From Anabaena sp051781005 (GTDB taxonomy: Bacteria; Cyanobacteriota; Cyanobacteriia; Cyanobacteriales; Nostocaceae): a stretch of DNA of 64,000 nt. The DNA lies in NCBI RefSeq assembly GCF_051781005.1, contig NZ_JBPWOA010000005.1, positions 62,001 to 126,000 on the forward strand, written 5' to 3'. The notes beneath the pieces are model-generated. The model had not been told where the DNA came from. It worked only from the letters and a program-made list of their open reading frames with translations, and searched no databases. Below, piece by piece: positions 28,519-38,269 of this stretch (position 1 is its first letter; every line of letters starts with the position of its first letter). Made by a program: the position numbers and the translations under genes.

Positions 28519-28824
28519 CACAATCAGTCTGCAATTAAAATCTTGTTTGGCAAAAAGTCACTAGTTATTAACTAACAGCTTTTTGGCAATTTTCTCTTCA
28601 TTGTTAGGTTGATTTAATTAAATTGGCAATCCCCAATTTTTCTGCGGAAGAGTCTTTTTTGACATATGAGGGTGCAGAATGTAGGTTAGAATACTCCCTG
28701 TCCAGTCAAAAATTTACCCAAAAAAAGCCGCTAAACTGGCATTTACGCACTGGATCAGTTCATGTTACACCTGCCAACATCGTCTGACAACTCTGACTAA
28801 ATGCGATCGCCAAATTAAAATCGC
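28519..28824. other. Upstream region of ndhD1, possible inversion breakpoint
   Basis: About 306 bp between ndhD1 and the upstream minus-strand glycosyltransferase gene. It presumably holds the ndhD1 promoter. A HIP1 octamer is present near 28802. No insertion sequence or obvious inverted repeat marks a breakpoint. Confidence 0.45.
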
Positions 28825-30531
28825 CTAATATTTTTTAGCTTCTTGACTCAGGGAACGAGTGTAAACCTTGGCAGTAAATTGGTCAAGGGTCATCGTACCT
28901 AATAGATTTTGAGTATTTTTTAACTGAAATTGAGATGACAAAACTTGTTGAATTTTTTGTTGTTCCCTTTCTACTTCCGCTTCTGTTTTTAAACGTGACC
29001 ATAAAGGATTAGCACTGTCTAACCAAATGAGCCGAGAATATTTCGTTGGTTCTTCCCTCAGCACTTTTTCTAACGCAGCAGCTAGTTCTGACGGCTTTTG
29101 AGAAAGAAACATGACAGGATACTGGGTGGGAATATAATAAGCCACACGCATGACATGACCCCAAGCTTTAGAATTCATAGCAATTAATGTCGGCTGATTT
29201 GCGTCTTGGGCAATTAATTCGGCAACTGGACGAAAAACTGAACGATGTCGCAAACTCAAGTCACCAACGCTAATAGTTAAATACACCAACAACACACCAG
29301 CAGCTACCAAGGTACGCCATTGTTTAGCAACTGCTTTTTCTACCCACAAAGCTATTAATAATAAACAGCCTGGGACAATAATGATCATTGTCCGTCCAAA
29401 CCCAAAACCCAAAGTAAACTTTTTAGTGGCGATATCTACTAACAAAGCTAGTAATAACGGTAAAATTCCTAATATTAAAACTGTACCTAAGTTTTTCTGT
29501 TCACCTTTTCGCCAGAGATGAATACTCAAGGCTAAAAATAGCAAGATTACCAAACCACCAGCTAAAGTGACGATCATAGGATCTAAACTAATTGCCCAGT
29601 CTCCGATAAGTACGTTAGTACCCAAAGTGTTAGTAAAATCCTGTAAGTGTCTTAACAAGGGAGGTAATGTTGACTTGGCGTTACCAAAACGATCTAAATC
29701 AGCATTACGTAGTTGCTTGATTGTACCCCACAACACCCAAGGCATGGTTAATAAAACTCCAGCACCTAAGCGCAAACCATGCTGTAACCAATGTCTTCTA
29801 TCTAAATAGAGTACCAATATTCCTAAAACTATTAGCCAATAGGCATATAAATAAAAAGTCATCAAACCAACCGCACTGGAGATAATTAAAAGTCCATTCC
29901 AGAATATCTGACTACGACGACTTTGGGGATTTTGAGAATTTTGTTGTTCAATAAGATGCAGTAGTGACCATGCACTTAAAACTACCCACAATACCAGAGG
30001 GGCATACATCCTGAAATTGAGAGAATGAAATAAGTAAAAAGGACTAATTCCTAACAGTGCAGCTAAAAATAATCCACCACGATGTCCTAAAATAAACTTT
30101 CCTAAACCATAAGCACCACCCATAGCGGCAATGCTAATTAATGTGTTTAAACTCCGCATTGCTGCTTCACTATTGCCAAAAAGACGCAGCCAAAAATGCT
30201 GACTTAAAAAGAATATTGGTGGATGAGGTTCTCCTCCTAATAGACTTTTAATTAAATCCCTGATAGTTAGGAAAAAGTCACGAACACTGGACTCAACAGG
30301 TAAACGCAATAAGGATGTATATTCTGCTAATACTACTGGTGCATCTCCAGGCATTTTGTAGGCACTGTTTTTACTGGTAGAAAGCAATAATGATAAAACC
30401 TCGTCATACCAAAATTCTCTAGTTCCTAGATTGATAATTCGCAGCAAAACTGCCAAAGCAATAACAATCAGAGATATCTTTTCTACAGATAAAAGATTTT
30501 TTAGGTGATTAACTGGTGAGTCTGTTTTCAT
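28825..30531 (-). CDS. GT-C fold glycosyltransferase, family 39-like
   Basis: 568 residues with about 10-12 hydrophobic helices, resembling ArnT/PMT-type enzymes that use polyprenyl-phosphate sugars. The first extracytoplasmic loop has TREFWYDEVLSLLL, with the Asp-Glu expected for the catalytic site. GEPHPPIFFLSQHFWLRLFG and SEAAMRSLNTLISI follow the family's PPL..LL....FG motif. The soluble C-terminal region includes LIWLDSANPLWSRL. It probably glycosylates lipids or proteins at the periplasmic face. It lies 27 bp downstream of the next membrane gene on the same strand, so they are likely co-transcribed. Acceptor and sugar are unknown. Confidence 0.82.
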   Translation of the reverse strand: MKTDSPVNHLKNLLSVEKISLIVIALAVLLRIINLGTREFWYDEVLSLLLSTSKNSAYKMPGDAPVVLAEYTSLLRLPVESSVRDFFLTIRDLIKSLLGGEPHPPIFFLSQHFWLRLFGNSEAAMRSLNTLISIAAMGGAYGLGKFILGHRGGLFLAALLGISPFYLFHSLNFRMYAPLVLWVVLSAWSLLHLIEQQNSQNPQSRRSQIFWNGLLIISSAVGLMTFYLYAYWLIVLGILVLYLDRRHWLQHGLRLGAGVLLTMPWVLWGTIKQLRNADLDRFGNAKSTLPPLLRHLQDFTNTLGTNVLIGDWAISLDPMIVTLAGGLVILLFLALSIHLWRKGEQKNLGTVLILGILPLLLALLVDIATKKFTLGFGFGRTMIIIVPGCLLLIALWVEKAVAKQWRTLVAAGVLLVYLTISVGDLSLRHRSVFRPVAELIAQDANQPTLIAMNSKAWGHVMRVAYYIPTQYPVMFLSQKPSELAAALEKVLREEPTKYSRLIWLDSANPLWSRLKTEAEVEREQQKIQQVLSSQFQLKNTQNLLGTMTLDQFTAKVYTRSLSQEAKKY

Positions 30532-30558
30532 TTTTTAAATTTACTTATTTTTTATAAA

Positions 30559-32253
30559 TCAGGCTTTTTGTTTATTTTCAATAATCGTTGCTTCTTCTAT
30601 TCTGTATCTTTTATTTTGGATGATTTTTTTGAGTTGAATAGTTAAATTTTTCTGGTTTGTAGACAATTCTAATTTATCAGGTATTCGTGGGGAAGAAAAA
30701 CATTTATCATAAACAGGACATATATAAATAAATTTTTCATAGCTTTGTTCATGCAATGCCAAACCTAATTTACTCACATCATCCGGTTGTTTAGTCAGAA
30801 AAAAGGTTTTTTGCTTGAAGATGGTTTCAAAACTTTGACCAACATACTGGTTAGCAACAGCTACAATTTTATTACTATCTTTCCGTAAAAAATCAAGTAC
30901 AGCCAGATTTTCTATTTTGCCTTTCTGGTAACAATTTATAGTACCTTGAATTGTATTGAGGTGAAATCCAAGTATAAATAAAGTTACAAAAATACCGCTG
31001 CTAATGTATCTCATCCCAAGTTTTTTAATCTTCCATGTTCTATCCAAACAAGATATGGCGATGAAATTAAGTAATGGGATGAGGATTAATAAAAATCTCG
31101 ATCCCCATTGCTTACCCCCGTCACTAGGAATGAGTACAGGTACTAGACAAAGGAATAAAATTGATATTAATAATATTTGTCTAATTGCTGGAGTAAAATT
31201 GATATTTTTCCTAAATAAAGAAATCACCAAAACTGGAATTGCAAAATATATAATGGGGAAATATTCGAGCAAATCGTTTTTAAGTTCATTAAAAAATTTC
31301 ACCGATTTTAATAATCTTGCTTGCAGTGAAAAATTTTCTACTACTTGGAAAGCATGAGCGCCTAATGGATGGTTATAAATAAGCTTATTTAAGGCAAAGA
31401 AACACAATACAGTTAATATTAGACTAGCAAGAAATATTATTTGTTTACTTTTGATAATAGTTATTAAATCGAGTATATATAGCGATCCTAAATAAGATGT
31501 AAACACCCCTTTCTTATCTGCCTCTGCGTTCTCTGCGTCTCTGCGGTTCGTTTTCAAAATTCCGTTCATAAATCCAATAGAATTGCCATATGATATAATA
31601 ACTAACACAATTACAATAGCCACTAATGCCAGAAATTCGGGTCTAAACCAGACGGATAAACCAATTAATATGCCACTGAAGACTGAATTTTTTGTAGAAA
31701 AATCTTTTGCTCCTTTAGTTAACATAATCTGCAACCCATTGAAAGCTAAACATACTGCAAGTGTATGTTCCCAATACATGGCGCTATACATAGTTAATGG
31801 AGAAGCGAAGATTAGTGTGAGTAATCCTATGGCTGTTATTAGTTGATTTAGTTTATAAAATTGGCAAATTCGATAAAAACTAAACCAGACTATCCATGTG
31901 GAAATTAGAGGAATTATATAAAAACCTCTAAAACCTAAAAGGGCATAAAATGGTGCAGTGACGAGGGGAAATGTAAAGGGAAATGTTATATAGTAAAGAT
32001 TAGAAATTTTATAGCTAAATGGCGCTTCAAAAGGATATAGTCCATTATTCCAGATTTCATGTACCCATTGTGGTGCAGGCAGGTCTAAATTAAAGTGCAG
32101 CTTACCAGAACTAATTTGTTTAGCTAATAATGCTTTGAGTCCACCATCACCGCTATAGTAAATTTCATCTGGGATTTGAGATAGTAAGTATAAGGAAAAA
32201 ATCACACCAGATAAGATTATTAATAATGGTGCGTTTACTTTTAATTTATACAT
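30559..32253 (-). CDS. Polytopic membrane protein, probable GT-C glycosyltransferase
   Basis: 564 residues with about 10-11 membrane helices and a YYSGDGGLKALLAKQIS loop after TM1, where GT-C enzymes carry their acidic site. A periplasmic-type tail follows the last helix (about residue 455 on). Around residues 232-255 the protein contains TNRRDAENAEADKKG, the translation of a common intergenic repeat (see separate entry), in frame. It starts ATG at 32253 with no strong ribosome-binding site. It is likely co-transcribed with the GT39-like gene. No specific sugar or acceptor can be given. Confidence 0.7.
   Translation of the reverse strand: MYKLKVNAPLLIILSGVIFSLYLLSQIPDEIYYSGDGGLKALLAKQISSGKLHFNLDLPAPQWVHEIWNNGLYPFEAPFSYKISNLYYITFPFTFPLVTAPFYALLGFRGFYIIPLISTWIVWFSFYRICQFYKLNQLITAIGLLTLIFASPLTMYSAMYWEHTLAVCLAFNGLQIMLTKGAKDFSTKNSVFSGILIGLSVWFRPEFLALVAIVIVLVIISYGNSIGFMNGILKTNRRDAENAEADKKGVFTSYLGSLYILDLITIIKSKQIIFLASLILTVLCFFALNKLIYNHPLGAHAFQVVENFSLQARLLKSVKFFNELKNDLLEYFPIIYFAIPVLVISLFRKNINFTPAIRQILLISILFLCLVPVLIPSDGGKQWGSRFLLILIPLLNFIAISCLDRTWKIKKLGMRYISSGIFVTLFILGFHLNTIQGTINCYQKGKIENLAVLDFLRKDSNKIVAVANQYVGQSFETIFKQKTFFLTKQPDDVSKLGLALHEQSYEKFIYICPVYDKCFSSPRIPDKLELSTNQKNLTIQLKKIIQNKRYRIEEATIIENKQKA
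31490..31556. repeat. Interspersed repeat inserted in frame in a membrane-protein gene
   Basis: The plus strand reads TCTGCGTTCTCTGCGTCTCTGCGGTTCG here, preceded by AAATAAGATGTAAACACCCC. It translates on the minus strand to NRRDAENAE. Fragments of the same GCAGAG-rich repeat occur between genes at about 1212-1232 and 57339-57364. Outer limits are approximate. Confidence 0.75.
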
Positions 32254-32530
32254 ACGCTAATAAAAGGATGATTATTGTCAATATCAAGCAAATTTAATTA
32301 TTTTCAGTTTTGGCTACAAACATCTAAATTTATACAAAAAACCAATGAGGCAGATAAATTGCTGCTGATATGTCAAGATAGTAACGTTAGTGTATTATGA
32401 TTAAGACTTAAAATAGTCAATTTTGTACAAGACTTAGCATAATCAAAAGGTTAGTGTCTAATATAACATTACAAGTTGAATTTTTGAATTTATTGCGAAA
32501 ATGAAATAAGTAGTTTACGTTTGATAAACT

Positions 32531-33673
32531 GTGCCTACTATAACTATTGATGAAATTCTTAATTTAGCTTTAGCGGGGTATAATATATCACCTTCTGATG
32601 GTGTTGTATTATTGAAACAAAATGACCCAGAAGCGATCGCAGCTATTCGAGCTACTGCTGACCAACTTCGTCGCACTCAAGCTGGTGATACAGTCACTTA
32701 CGTAATTAATCGCAACATTAATTTTACCAACATCTGTGAACAGCATTGCAGTTTTTGTGCTTTCCGGCGGGATGATGGTGATACTGATGCTTACTGGTTA
32801 AGTTGGGCGCAGATTCTGGAAAAATCTACAGATGCGGTGCGTCGGGGAGCAACGGAAATTTGTATGCAAGGGGGATTACACCCACAAGCACAAATTAATG
32901 GGAAATCTTTGCCTTATTACCTCAAACTAGTAGAAACCATCAAGCAGGAGTTTCCCCAGCTACATCTACACGCATTTTCTCCCCAAGAAGTCCAGTTTAT
33001 TGCCAGATTAGACGGAATTACTTATGCAGAGGTGATTACAGCTTTACGTGATGCTGGCGTTGGTTCCATGCCAGGAACAGCCGCTGAGGTGTTGGATGAT
33101 GAGGTACGCAGGGTACTATGTCCAGAAAAAATTAATACGGCTACGTGGCTAGAAATCGTTAGTACGGCGCACAAATTAGGTGTACCTACCACTAGCACCA
33201 TGTTATCTGGGCATATTGAAACCCCAGAACAACAAATTGGACATTTAGAAAAATTGCGATCGCTCCAACAAAATGCGATCGAGCAAGAATACCCAGCCAG
33301 AATTACAGAATTTATTGTCTTACCATTTGTGGGACAAGAAGCCCCTAAATCCTTACGTCGTCGTGTAGGACGAGATCAACCAGTTTTAAAGGATGCACTA
33401 TTACTAACTGCTGTAGCGAGAATTTATTTAGGAAATTGCATCCCTAACCATCAACCGAGTTGGGTAAAATTAGGGCTAGATGGAGCGATAGAAGCATTAA
33501 CTTGGGGTTGCAATGATATCGGTGGCACATTGATGGAAGAACATATCACCACCATGGCCGGGGCTATAGGTGGCACTTGTATGGAAGTTGAAACCTTACA
33601 AAAAGCGATCGCTTCCCTAAAAAAACCTTACCAAGAACGGAATACTTTATATCAGAAAAGTGGTAACAGGTAA
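32531..33673 (+). CDS. cofH: 5-amino-6-(D-ribitylamino)uracil-L-tyrosine 4-hydroxyphenyl transferase (FO synthase subunit 2)
   Basis: 380 residues, GTG start. A radical-SAM enzyme with the CX3CX2C cluster motif at Cys69, Cys73 and Cys76 (NICEQHCSFCAF). ICMQGGLHPQAQINGKSLPYY and GTAAEVLDDEVRRVLCP are typical CofH stretches. With CofG it makes the deazaflavin FO, the antenna chromophore of some cyanobacterial photolyases and the core of F420. No cofG lies in the window; the two are often unlinked in cyanobacteria. The stop codon falls in the first unit of a heptamer repeat array. Confidence 0.93.
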   Translation: MPTITIDEILNLALAGYNISPSDGVVLLKQNDPEAIAAIRATADQLRRTQAGDTVTYVINRNINFTNICEQHCSFCAFRRDDGDTDAYWLSWAQILEKSTDAVRRGATEICMQGGLHPQAQINGKSLPYYLKLVETIKQEFPQLHLHAFSPQEVQFIARLDGITYAEVITALRDAGVGSMPGTAAEVLDDEVRRVLCPEKINTATWLEIVSTAHKLGVPTTSTMLSGHIETPEQQIGHLEKLRSLQQNAIEQEYPARITEFIVLPFVGQEAPKSLRRRVGRDQPVLKDALLLTAVARIYLGNCIPNHQPSWVKLGLDGAIEALTWGCNDIGGTLMEEHITTMAGAIGGTCMEVETLQKAIASLKKPYQERNTLYQKSGNR

Positions 33674-33705
33674 TGGGTAATTGGTAATTGGTAATTGGTA
33701 ATTGG
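33671..33705. repeat. Heptanucleotide tandem repeat TAATTGG x5 overlapping the cofH stop
   Basis: One TAATGGG followed by four TAATTGG copies. The first unit supplies the TAA stop of cofH. A CTCCCTG-type run follows at about 33720-33737. Confidence 0.92.
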
Positions 33706-33811
33706 TAAAACTCTTCCCCTGCTCCCTGCTCCCTGCCTCTTTCCTCTTACCCTATCCCCAGGATACCAATCCGAGATAGGATGGACGTTAATTTACGTAT
33801 TGTTTTAATTA

Positions 33812-34219
33812 ATGCATATGAAGCGTTATTGGTCGCGTCTACTTGCCCTAGTTTTGGTTCTAAGCATCGGCTTAATGGGCTGTTCAGGTACTCCTGATGG
33901 TTTGACTGGGGATTATCGTCAAGACACCTTGTCAGTAGTCAATACAATGAGACAAGCTCTAGATTTATCACAAGATTCCCCAAATAAAGCAGAAATTCAA
34001 GCAGCCGCACGTCAAAAAATTAATGACTTTTCGGCTCGCTACCAACGAGCTAATTCTTATGTTTCAGGTCTTAGCTCATTTACAACTATGCGAACAGCCC
34101 TCAACGCTTTAGCTGGACACTACAGTTCTTACCCAAATCGTCCCGTCCCTGAAAAGCTCAAAACTCGTCTAGAGAAGGAGTTAAACCTCGTAGAAATAGC
34201 GCTAAAGCGTGGTAGTTAA
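33812..34219 (+). CDS. psb27: Photosystem II assembly lipoprotein Psb27
   Basis: 135 residues (133 if the second ATG at 33818 is used). A lipoprotein signal with lipobox LMGC places the lipidated Cys at residue 24. The mature domain has GDYRQDTLSVVNTMRQAL, INDFSARYQR and FTTMRTALNALAGHYSSY, the four-helix Psb27 fold. It binds CP43 on the lumenal side during photosystem II assembly and repair, before the oxygen-evolving cluster is made. No strong ribosome-binding site is visible. It seems to be transcribed alone. Confidence 0.93.
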   Translation: MHMKRYWSRLLALVLVLSIGLMGCSGTPDGLTGDYRQDTLSVVNTMRQALDLSQDSPNKAEIQAAARQKINDFSARYQRANSYVSGLSSFTTMRTALNALAGHYSSYPNRPVPEKLKTRLEKELNLVEIALKRGS

Positions 34220-34486
34220 CGATCACCTATCTTATTGTCAAGAGCTAAAAATTCAAAGTTCCAAATTTTGACTTTGCATTTTTGACTCTTGGCTACTCCA
34301 TAAGAAATTTATTTAAACATAGGTTTAAAACTGTATTTTTATCAATAATTTTGGCAACAAAAATAAGAATTTATACGTCTATAAAAATTAGCTTTTATCC
34401 TGATTACTCAAATATAAAATTTGAGAAATATTGCTCTTAATTCATTATTTAGAGTCGCTAATTGTTTCGTCAATTTACTGTTGTAT

Positions 34487-35992
34487 ATGTCTGAACGTCC
34501 CTTGAAATTTACAAAACTAATATTATTTTGTCGAAGTCTGTTCACTGTCCTTTTTAGCAGTAGTTTATTAATTCCCAGCATGGGGATTCAACCAGCAGGG
34601 GCGCAAATAAGTCAATATTGTCAGTTATCTGCCAAAGCAATCCAAGAAAAAGAAAACCTCAGGCTGTCAGCACTTAGAGGCAAGAAAGATCACCAAAGCC
34701 GCTATCAAAAACTTGTTAAACAACACGCACAAGAATTACAAAATTGCCGCACACGTAATTGGCCTCAAACTCAAGCTATTTGGTTACGTTTGTATCCCTG
34801 TGACACTCAGCCGGGAGCAATTGATCAGATTATGGATCGGATTGTCAGCCGTGGCTATAACCAAGTTTATTTAGAAGCATTTTATGACGGACAGGTGTTA
34901 TTACCAGCAGCAGCTAATCCGACAGTTTGGCCGGCGGTAATTCGGACTGTTGGTGCAGAAAGGATTGATTTGCTAGATGCAGCGATTAAAAAAGGGCAAG
35001 AACGTGGTTTGAAGGTTTACGCTTGGATGTTTACCATGAATTTTGGCTACACTTACAGCCAGATTCCTAGTAGACAAGAAGCGATCGCTCGCAATGGTAA
35101 AGGCCAAAACAGTATAGATGTTGTAGATAACCGTTCTCAAATATTTATTGACCCCTACAACACCCAAGCAAAAACCGATTACTACCGCATGGTGCAAGAA
35201 ATCGTGCGTCGTCGGCCAGATGGCCTTTTATTTGACTATGTACGCTATCCCCGACAAGCAGGAAGCGATTCCATTGCTACTAAAGTTTCCGATTTATGGT
35301 TATTTACTCCAGCAATCCAAGAAGCTTTATTTCGTCGCGCTAAAAATGCGAAAGGATTGGAATTAATTCGTCGCTTTTTAAGTAGGGGATACATCACCGC
35401 AGGAGATATAGGTCAAGTCGATAAACTTTATCCTCAAGAAGGTGAACCGCTTTGGGAAGGACGCAATCTTCCATCAGCGCAAAAGTCTTTATTAACGGCA
35501 ACCGAAAGACAAAAAATTCTGCAATTAGAATTGTGGCAATTGAGTGTAGCCCATGCTATGCAAGGAATAATAGATTTTGTAGCTTTAGCTAGTTACCCAG
35601 CGCAGCAGCAAGGTATTCCTGCTGGGGCAGTGTTTTTCTCCGATGGTAATCAAGCTGTAGGACAAGGTTATGATTCCCGTTTACAACCTTGGGATCGTTT
35701 TCCTAGTTCTTTGGAATGGCATCCTATGGCTTATGCAACCTGTGGAAATAATAATGCTAGTTGTATTGCGGCACAAGTACAACGGGTTTTAAGTGCAGCA
35801 CAACCAGGTACAAATGTGATTCCAGCATTAGCTGGTAAATGGGGAGAATCAATTAGTAATCGTCCATCCTTAGAAGCACAAATGCAAGCACTACGCCAAT
35901 TTTCGCCTCAACTGAAGGGAGTGAGTCATTTTGCTTATTCTTGGCAATATCCTGAACATGATGGCGATCGCAAATTCTGCCGCAACCAGTAG
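34487..35992 (+). CDS. Secreted GHL10-type glycoside hydrolase-like protein
   Basis: About 501 residues from ATG at 34487 (a TTG at 34421 is an alternative but precedes the signal sequence). The N-terminus has a basic region then LFTVLFSSSLLIPSMGI and a cleavage-like PAGAQ. The barrel domain has QAIWLRLYPCDTQPGAI, GLKVYAWMFTMNFGYTY, RRRPDGLLFDYVRYPRQ and late HFAYSWQYPEHD. Asp in LLFDYVRYP is a candidate catalytic residue. It is longer than, and only distantly similar to, the paralogue at 22.7 kb. Probably periplasmic; substrate unknown. Confidence 0.83.
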   Translation: MSERPLKFTKLILFCRSLFTVLFSSSLLIPSMGIQPAGAQISQYCQLSAKAIQEKENLRLSALRGKKDHQSRYQKLVKQHAQELQNCRTRNWPQTQAIWLRLYPCDTQPGAIDQIMDRIVSRGYNQVYLEAFYDGQVLLPAAANPTVWPAVIRTVGAERIDLLDAAIKKGQERGLKVYAWMFTMNFGYTYSQIPSRQEAIARNGKGQNSIDVVDNRSQIFIDPYNTQAKTDYYRMVQEIVRRRPDGLLFDYVRYPRQAGSDSIATKVSDLWLFTPAIQEALFRRAKNAKGLELIRRFLSRGYITAGDIGQVDKLYPQEGEPLWEGRNLPSAQKSLLTATERQKILQLELWQLSVAHAMQGIIDFVALASYPAQQQGIPAGAVFFSDGNQAVGQGYDSRLQPWDRFPSSLEWHPMAYATCGNNNASCIAAQVQRVLSAAQPGTNVIPALAGKWGESISNRPSLEAQMQALRQFSPQLKGVSHFAYSWQYPEHDGDRKFCRNQ

Positions 35993-36027
35993 ATACTCCT
36001 ACTTATCGTTCTATATTTGACTAGAAA

Positions 36028-36702
36028 ATGGCAATAATTGATCAGCGCGAATCTTATGCTCTGGCAGCAGGAGAACCTTTACGACTAGAAATTTCATGGG
36101 GATTCTTGAGTCGAGAGATCGTGATTTATCTTGATAATCAGGAAATTGGCAGAATCAAGAGATCGAAAATTACCAAACCCCATGAATTTATCCTCAATGA
36201 TGACTCTGTATTAACTATTCAACAGATTCCTAGCTTTAAGATTTTAGGAATGGGATTTCAACCATACTTACGTCTCAGCTTAGATGGACAAGATTTACCT
36301 GGGTTAATATCTAGCCCTGAACAAAATTTATCAAATGCTTATGGTTGGATAATTCTAGTTGCTCTGATGAAGTTTCTTCAAAGCATTTTATCATTAGGTG
36401 AAGGTTTAATCATCCCAAAAACGCTGCAATTACGGGATATATTGGAGTGGCAACAGGGCTTTGGTGGTTCGCTAACTATTGCGTTAATTTTGCTTTTAAT
36501 TTTTGCTTTATCCAAACAATTTACAAAACAGATGTTAATAGCAGCTCTAGTCGTTATTCTCGGCGACTTTCTACTAGAACTTACCTGCGTGCTAGTTTGT
36601 CAGACCACTGTTAAGTTTGGCTTTATGGCATCGGCACAAGGACTAGCCTCTGTATCTCTCTACCAATCGCTGAAAACATTAGGTCACTCTCAATCATCAT
36701 AA
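36028..36702 (+). CDS. Conserved membrane protein of unknown function
   Basis: 224 residues. The first 105 are soluble and beta-rich (EPLRLEISWGFLSREIVIYL, SVLTIQQIPSFKILGMGF). Three or four hydrophobic helices follow (AYGWIILVALMKFLQSIL, GSLTIALILLLIFALS, MLIAALVVILGDFLLEL). I do not recognise the family. It starts 36 bp after the GHL10 gene on the same strand, so it may be co-expressed with it. Confidence 0.7.
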   Translation: MAIIDQRESYALAAGEPLRLEISWGFLSREIVIYLDNQEIGRIKRSKITKPHEFILNDDSVLTIQQIPSFKILGMGFQPYLRLSLDGQDLPGLISSPEQNLSNAYGWIILVALMKFLQSILSLGEGLIIPKTLQLRDILEWQQGFGGSLTIALILLLIFALSKQFTKQMLIAALVVILGDFLLELTCVLVCQTTVKFGFMASAQGLASVSLYQSLKTLGHSQSS

Positions 36703-36759
36703 TCTCATTTTTAGCAATATTTTGAACACAATAGTGCAAATTCTGCCGCAATCAATAAA

Positions 36760-37722
36760 CTACCAATCACCCAATTGCGTACCCAAAAAATAACGCACAT
36801 GATCAACAAATGTTGGTCCCGATTGTCGATTTCCATGTCCTAAACCCGGAACTACATAACAATCACCATCAGGGAAACATCGAGCGCAAGCTTGAGCATT
36901 TTTAACATTCACAATTGGGTCATTAGCACCTACTAAAAATCTCACCCGTCGAGGTGATTTAACTTGCTAAATATAAGTCATCGGGTTGCAGATTTGAGCA
37001 TATTTATCAGGGTATTTCAAATCTTTCGCTAATTTGAGCATCTGCACCATCGGTTTTAATTGTGGTTGCACTTTTGCCAAAATATTTTCTGCTAATGTTC
37101 CCAAACCAGAAGCAGCTAAATCTGGCAAAATCGAATAACCCCAACTATTAGCAAAAGTTTGGAGATTCGCATGGCCAATTGTACCTAATAACCTTTCCCC
37201 AATCCCATGAGCAGTAAAAGCATAGGAACTAAATAAAACTCCCATACTCACCCCAAACAAACCCAAACGCCTATTAAGTCCATATCTTTCACAGCAAAAT
37301 TGATGGATTTTGGTAATATCTACGGCTGTCTGTTGAAATATTTTCGATAAAAGTTCTGTATTAAATGGAATCCCTCTGTCAACTAAAGGCTTAATTTCGT
37401 TTTCCACCACAGCCGTAAATGTTCGCACCAAACTACGTTCACCCGCAAAAGGTGTATCAAATAAAGCCACGGCTATGCCCATCTGTGTCAGCGTTGGGAC
37501 AATAAAATTATTCCAGCTATATGGCGCACACATCCCCTGTAAGCCAATTATTAAAGGTGTGTCCTGTACAGGTCGATGGCTAGGAAGAAAAACAGCCACG
37601 GGAAAACCACTTAATCTGTTATCAATATCCGCTACACCACTGTAAGAGTGTGGTTCATGGAACCAATAGCGATCGCCATTCACACCCTCAACATTAATCG
37701 CATCAGCACCGTAGATAGGCAT
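36760..37722 (-). pseudogene. Alpha/beta hydrolase interrupted by a single in-frame amber codon
   Basis: The gene reads from ATG at 37722 to TAG at 36967-36969 (251 residues), then continues in the same frame to 36760 for another 69 codons. The first part has PLIIGLQGMCAPYSW, nucleophile elbow LFGVSMGVLF and ends ICNPMTYI. The second has FLVGANDPIVNVKNAQACAR (acid) and VVPGLGHG (His). The catalytic His and acid lie beyond the stop, so the truncated product should be inactive. Total length would be about 320 residues. It is either a recent pseudogene by one substitution, a sequencing error, or a readthrough gene; I favour one of the first two. Confidence 0.8.
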
Positions 37723-37858
37723 ATTTAGCTATTTAATCACGGAATTCCTGTATTTTATACATATACCCAATCAACAGAAGTTTCTGTTTCCAACTGCTGT
37801 AAGCAAACTTTGTGAGAAAATTACTCTACTCTTACATACATAATTAATATAGTAACTA

Positions 37859-38266
37859 ATGCAATGGCCTGACCACTTCCCCGAAGGTTGCCCACCAGAA
37901 ACTGCTCAACCAGTCTTTGGTAATGTTTACCGCCTTGTTGATAACAATCCCTCTACTTATGAGGATTTTCGGTCATGGCGTGAGCAAAATATTAATCAGC
38001 CCTGTCCCGAAGGTATCACAGAATGTCAAGCCTGCGGTCTTTCCATTTTTACTTCAGAACAAGGTATCAGGACTGCTCTGAATAGAGTTCCCAGACTTCG
38101 TAAGAAAAAAATTGCTGCTGCTAATTTAACTGCTGATTTCGGGGTAATTCTTAACACACCGGCAAGAAACACAGGTACAAATCATCATACTTGGTGGATT
38201 CCATCTAATCAACAACCTTGGAAAAAGTTTGAAATTATCAGTGACGCTTCTCCTGAGATAAAATGA
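37859..38266 (+). CDS. Small cysteine-containing protein, first gene of a two-gene cassette
   Basis: 135 residues starting MQWPDHFPEGCPPETAQP. It has four cysteines, three of them in CPEGITECQACGLSIF (a zinc-site-like cluster), then a basic stretch RVPRLRKKKIAAANL and a C-terminal NHHTWWIPSNQQPWKKFE. No membrane segment. I recall similar proteins lying next to the partner encoded downstream, but know of no assigned function. The stop is three bases before the next gene's start, which indicates translational coupling. The gene lies in an accessory-looking stretch next to a decayed hydrolase. Confidence 0.75.
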   Translation: MQWPDHFPEGCPPETAQPVFGNVYRLVDNNPSTYEDFRSWREQNINQPCPEGITECQACGLSIFTSEQGIRTALNRVPRLRKKKIAAANLTADFGVILNTPARNTGTNHHTWWIPSNQQPWKKFEIISDASPEIK

Positions 38267-38269
38267 GGT

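Noticed and set aside
33671..33705. CRISPR array
   Set aside because: The unit is 7 bp with no spacers; it is a simple heptamer repeat. No CRISPR array was seen in the window.
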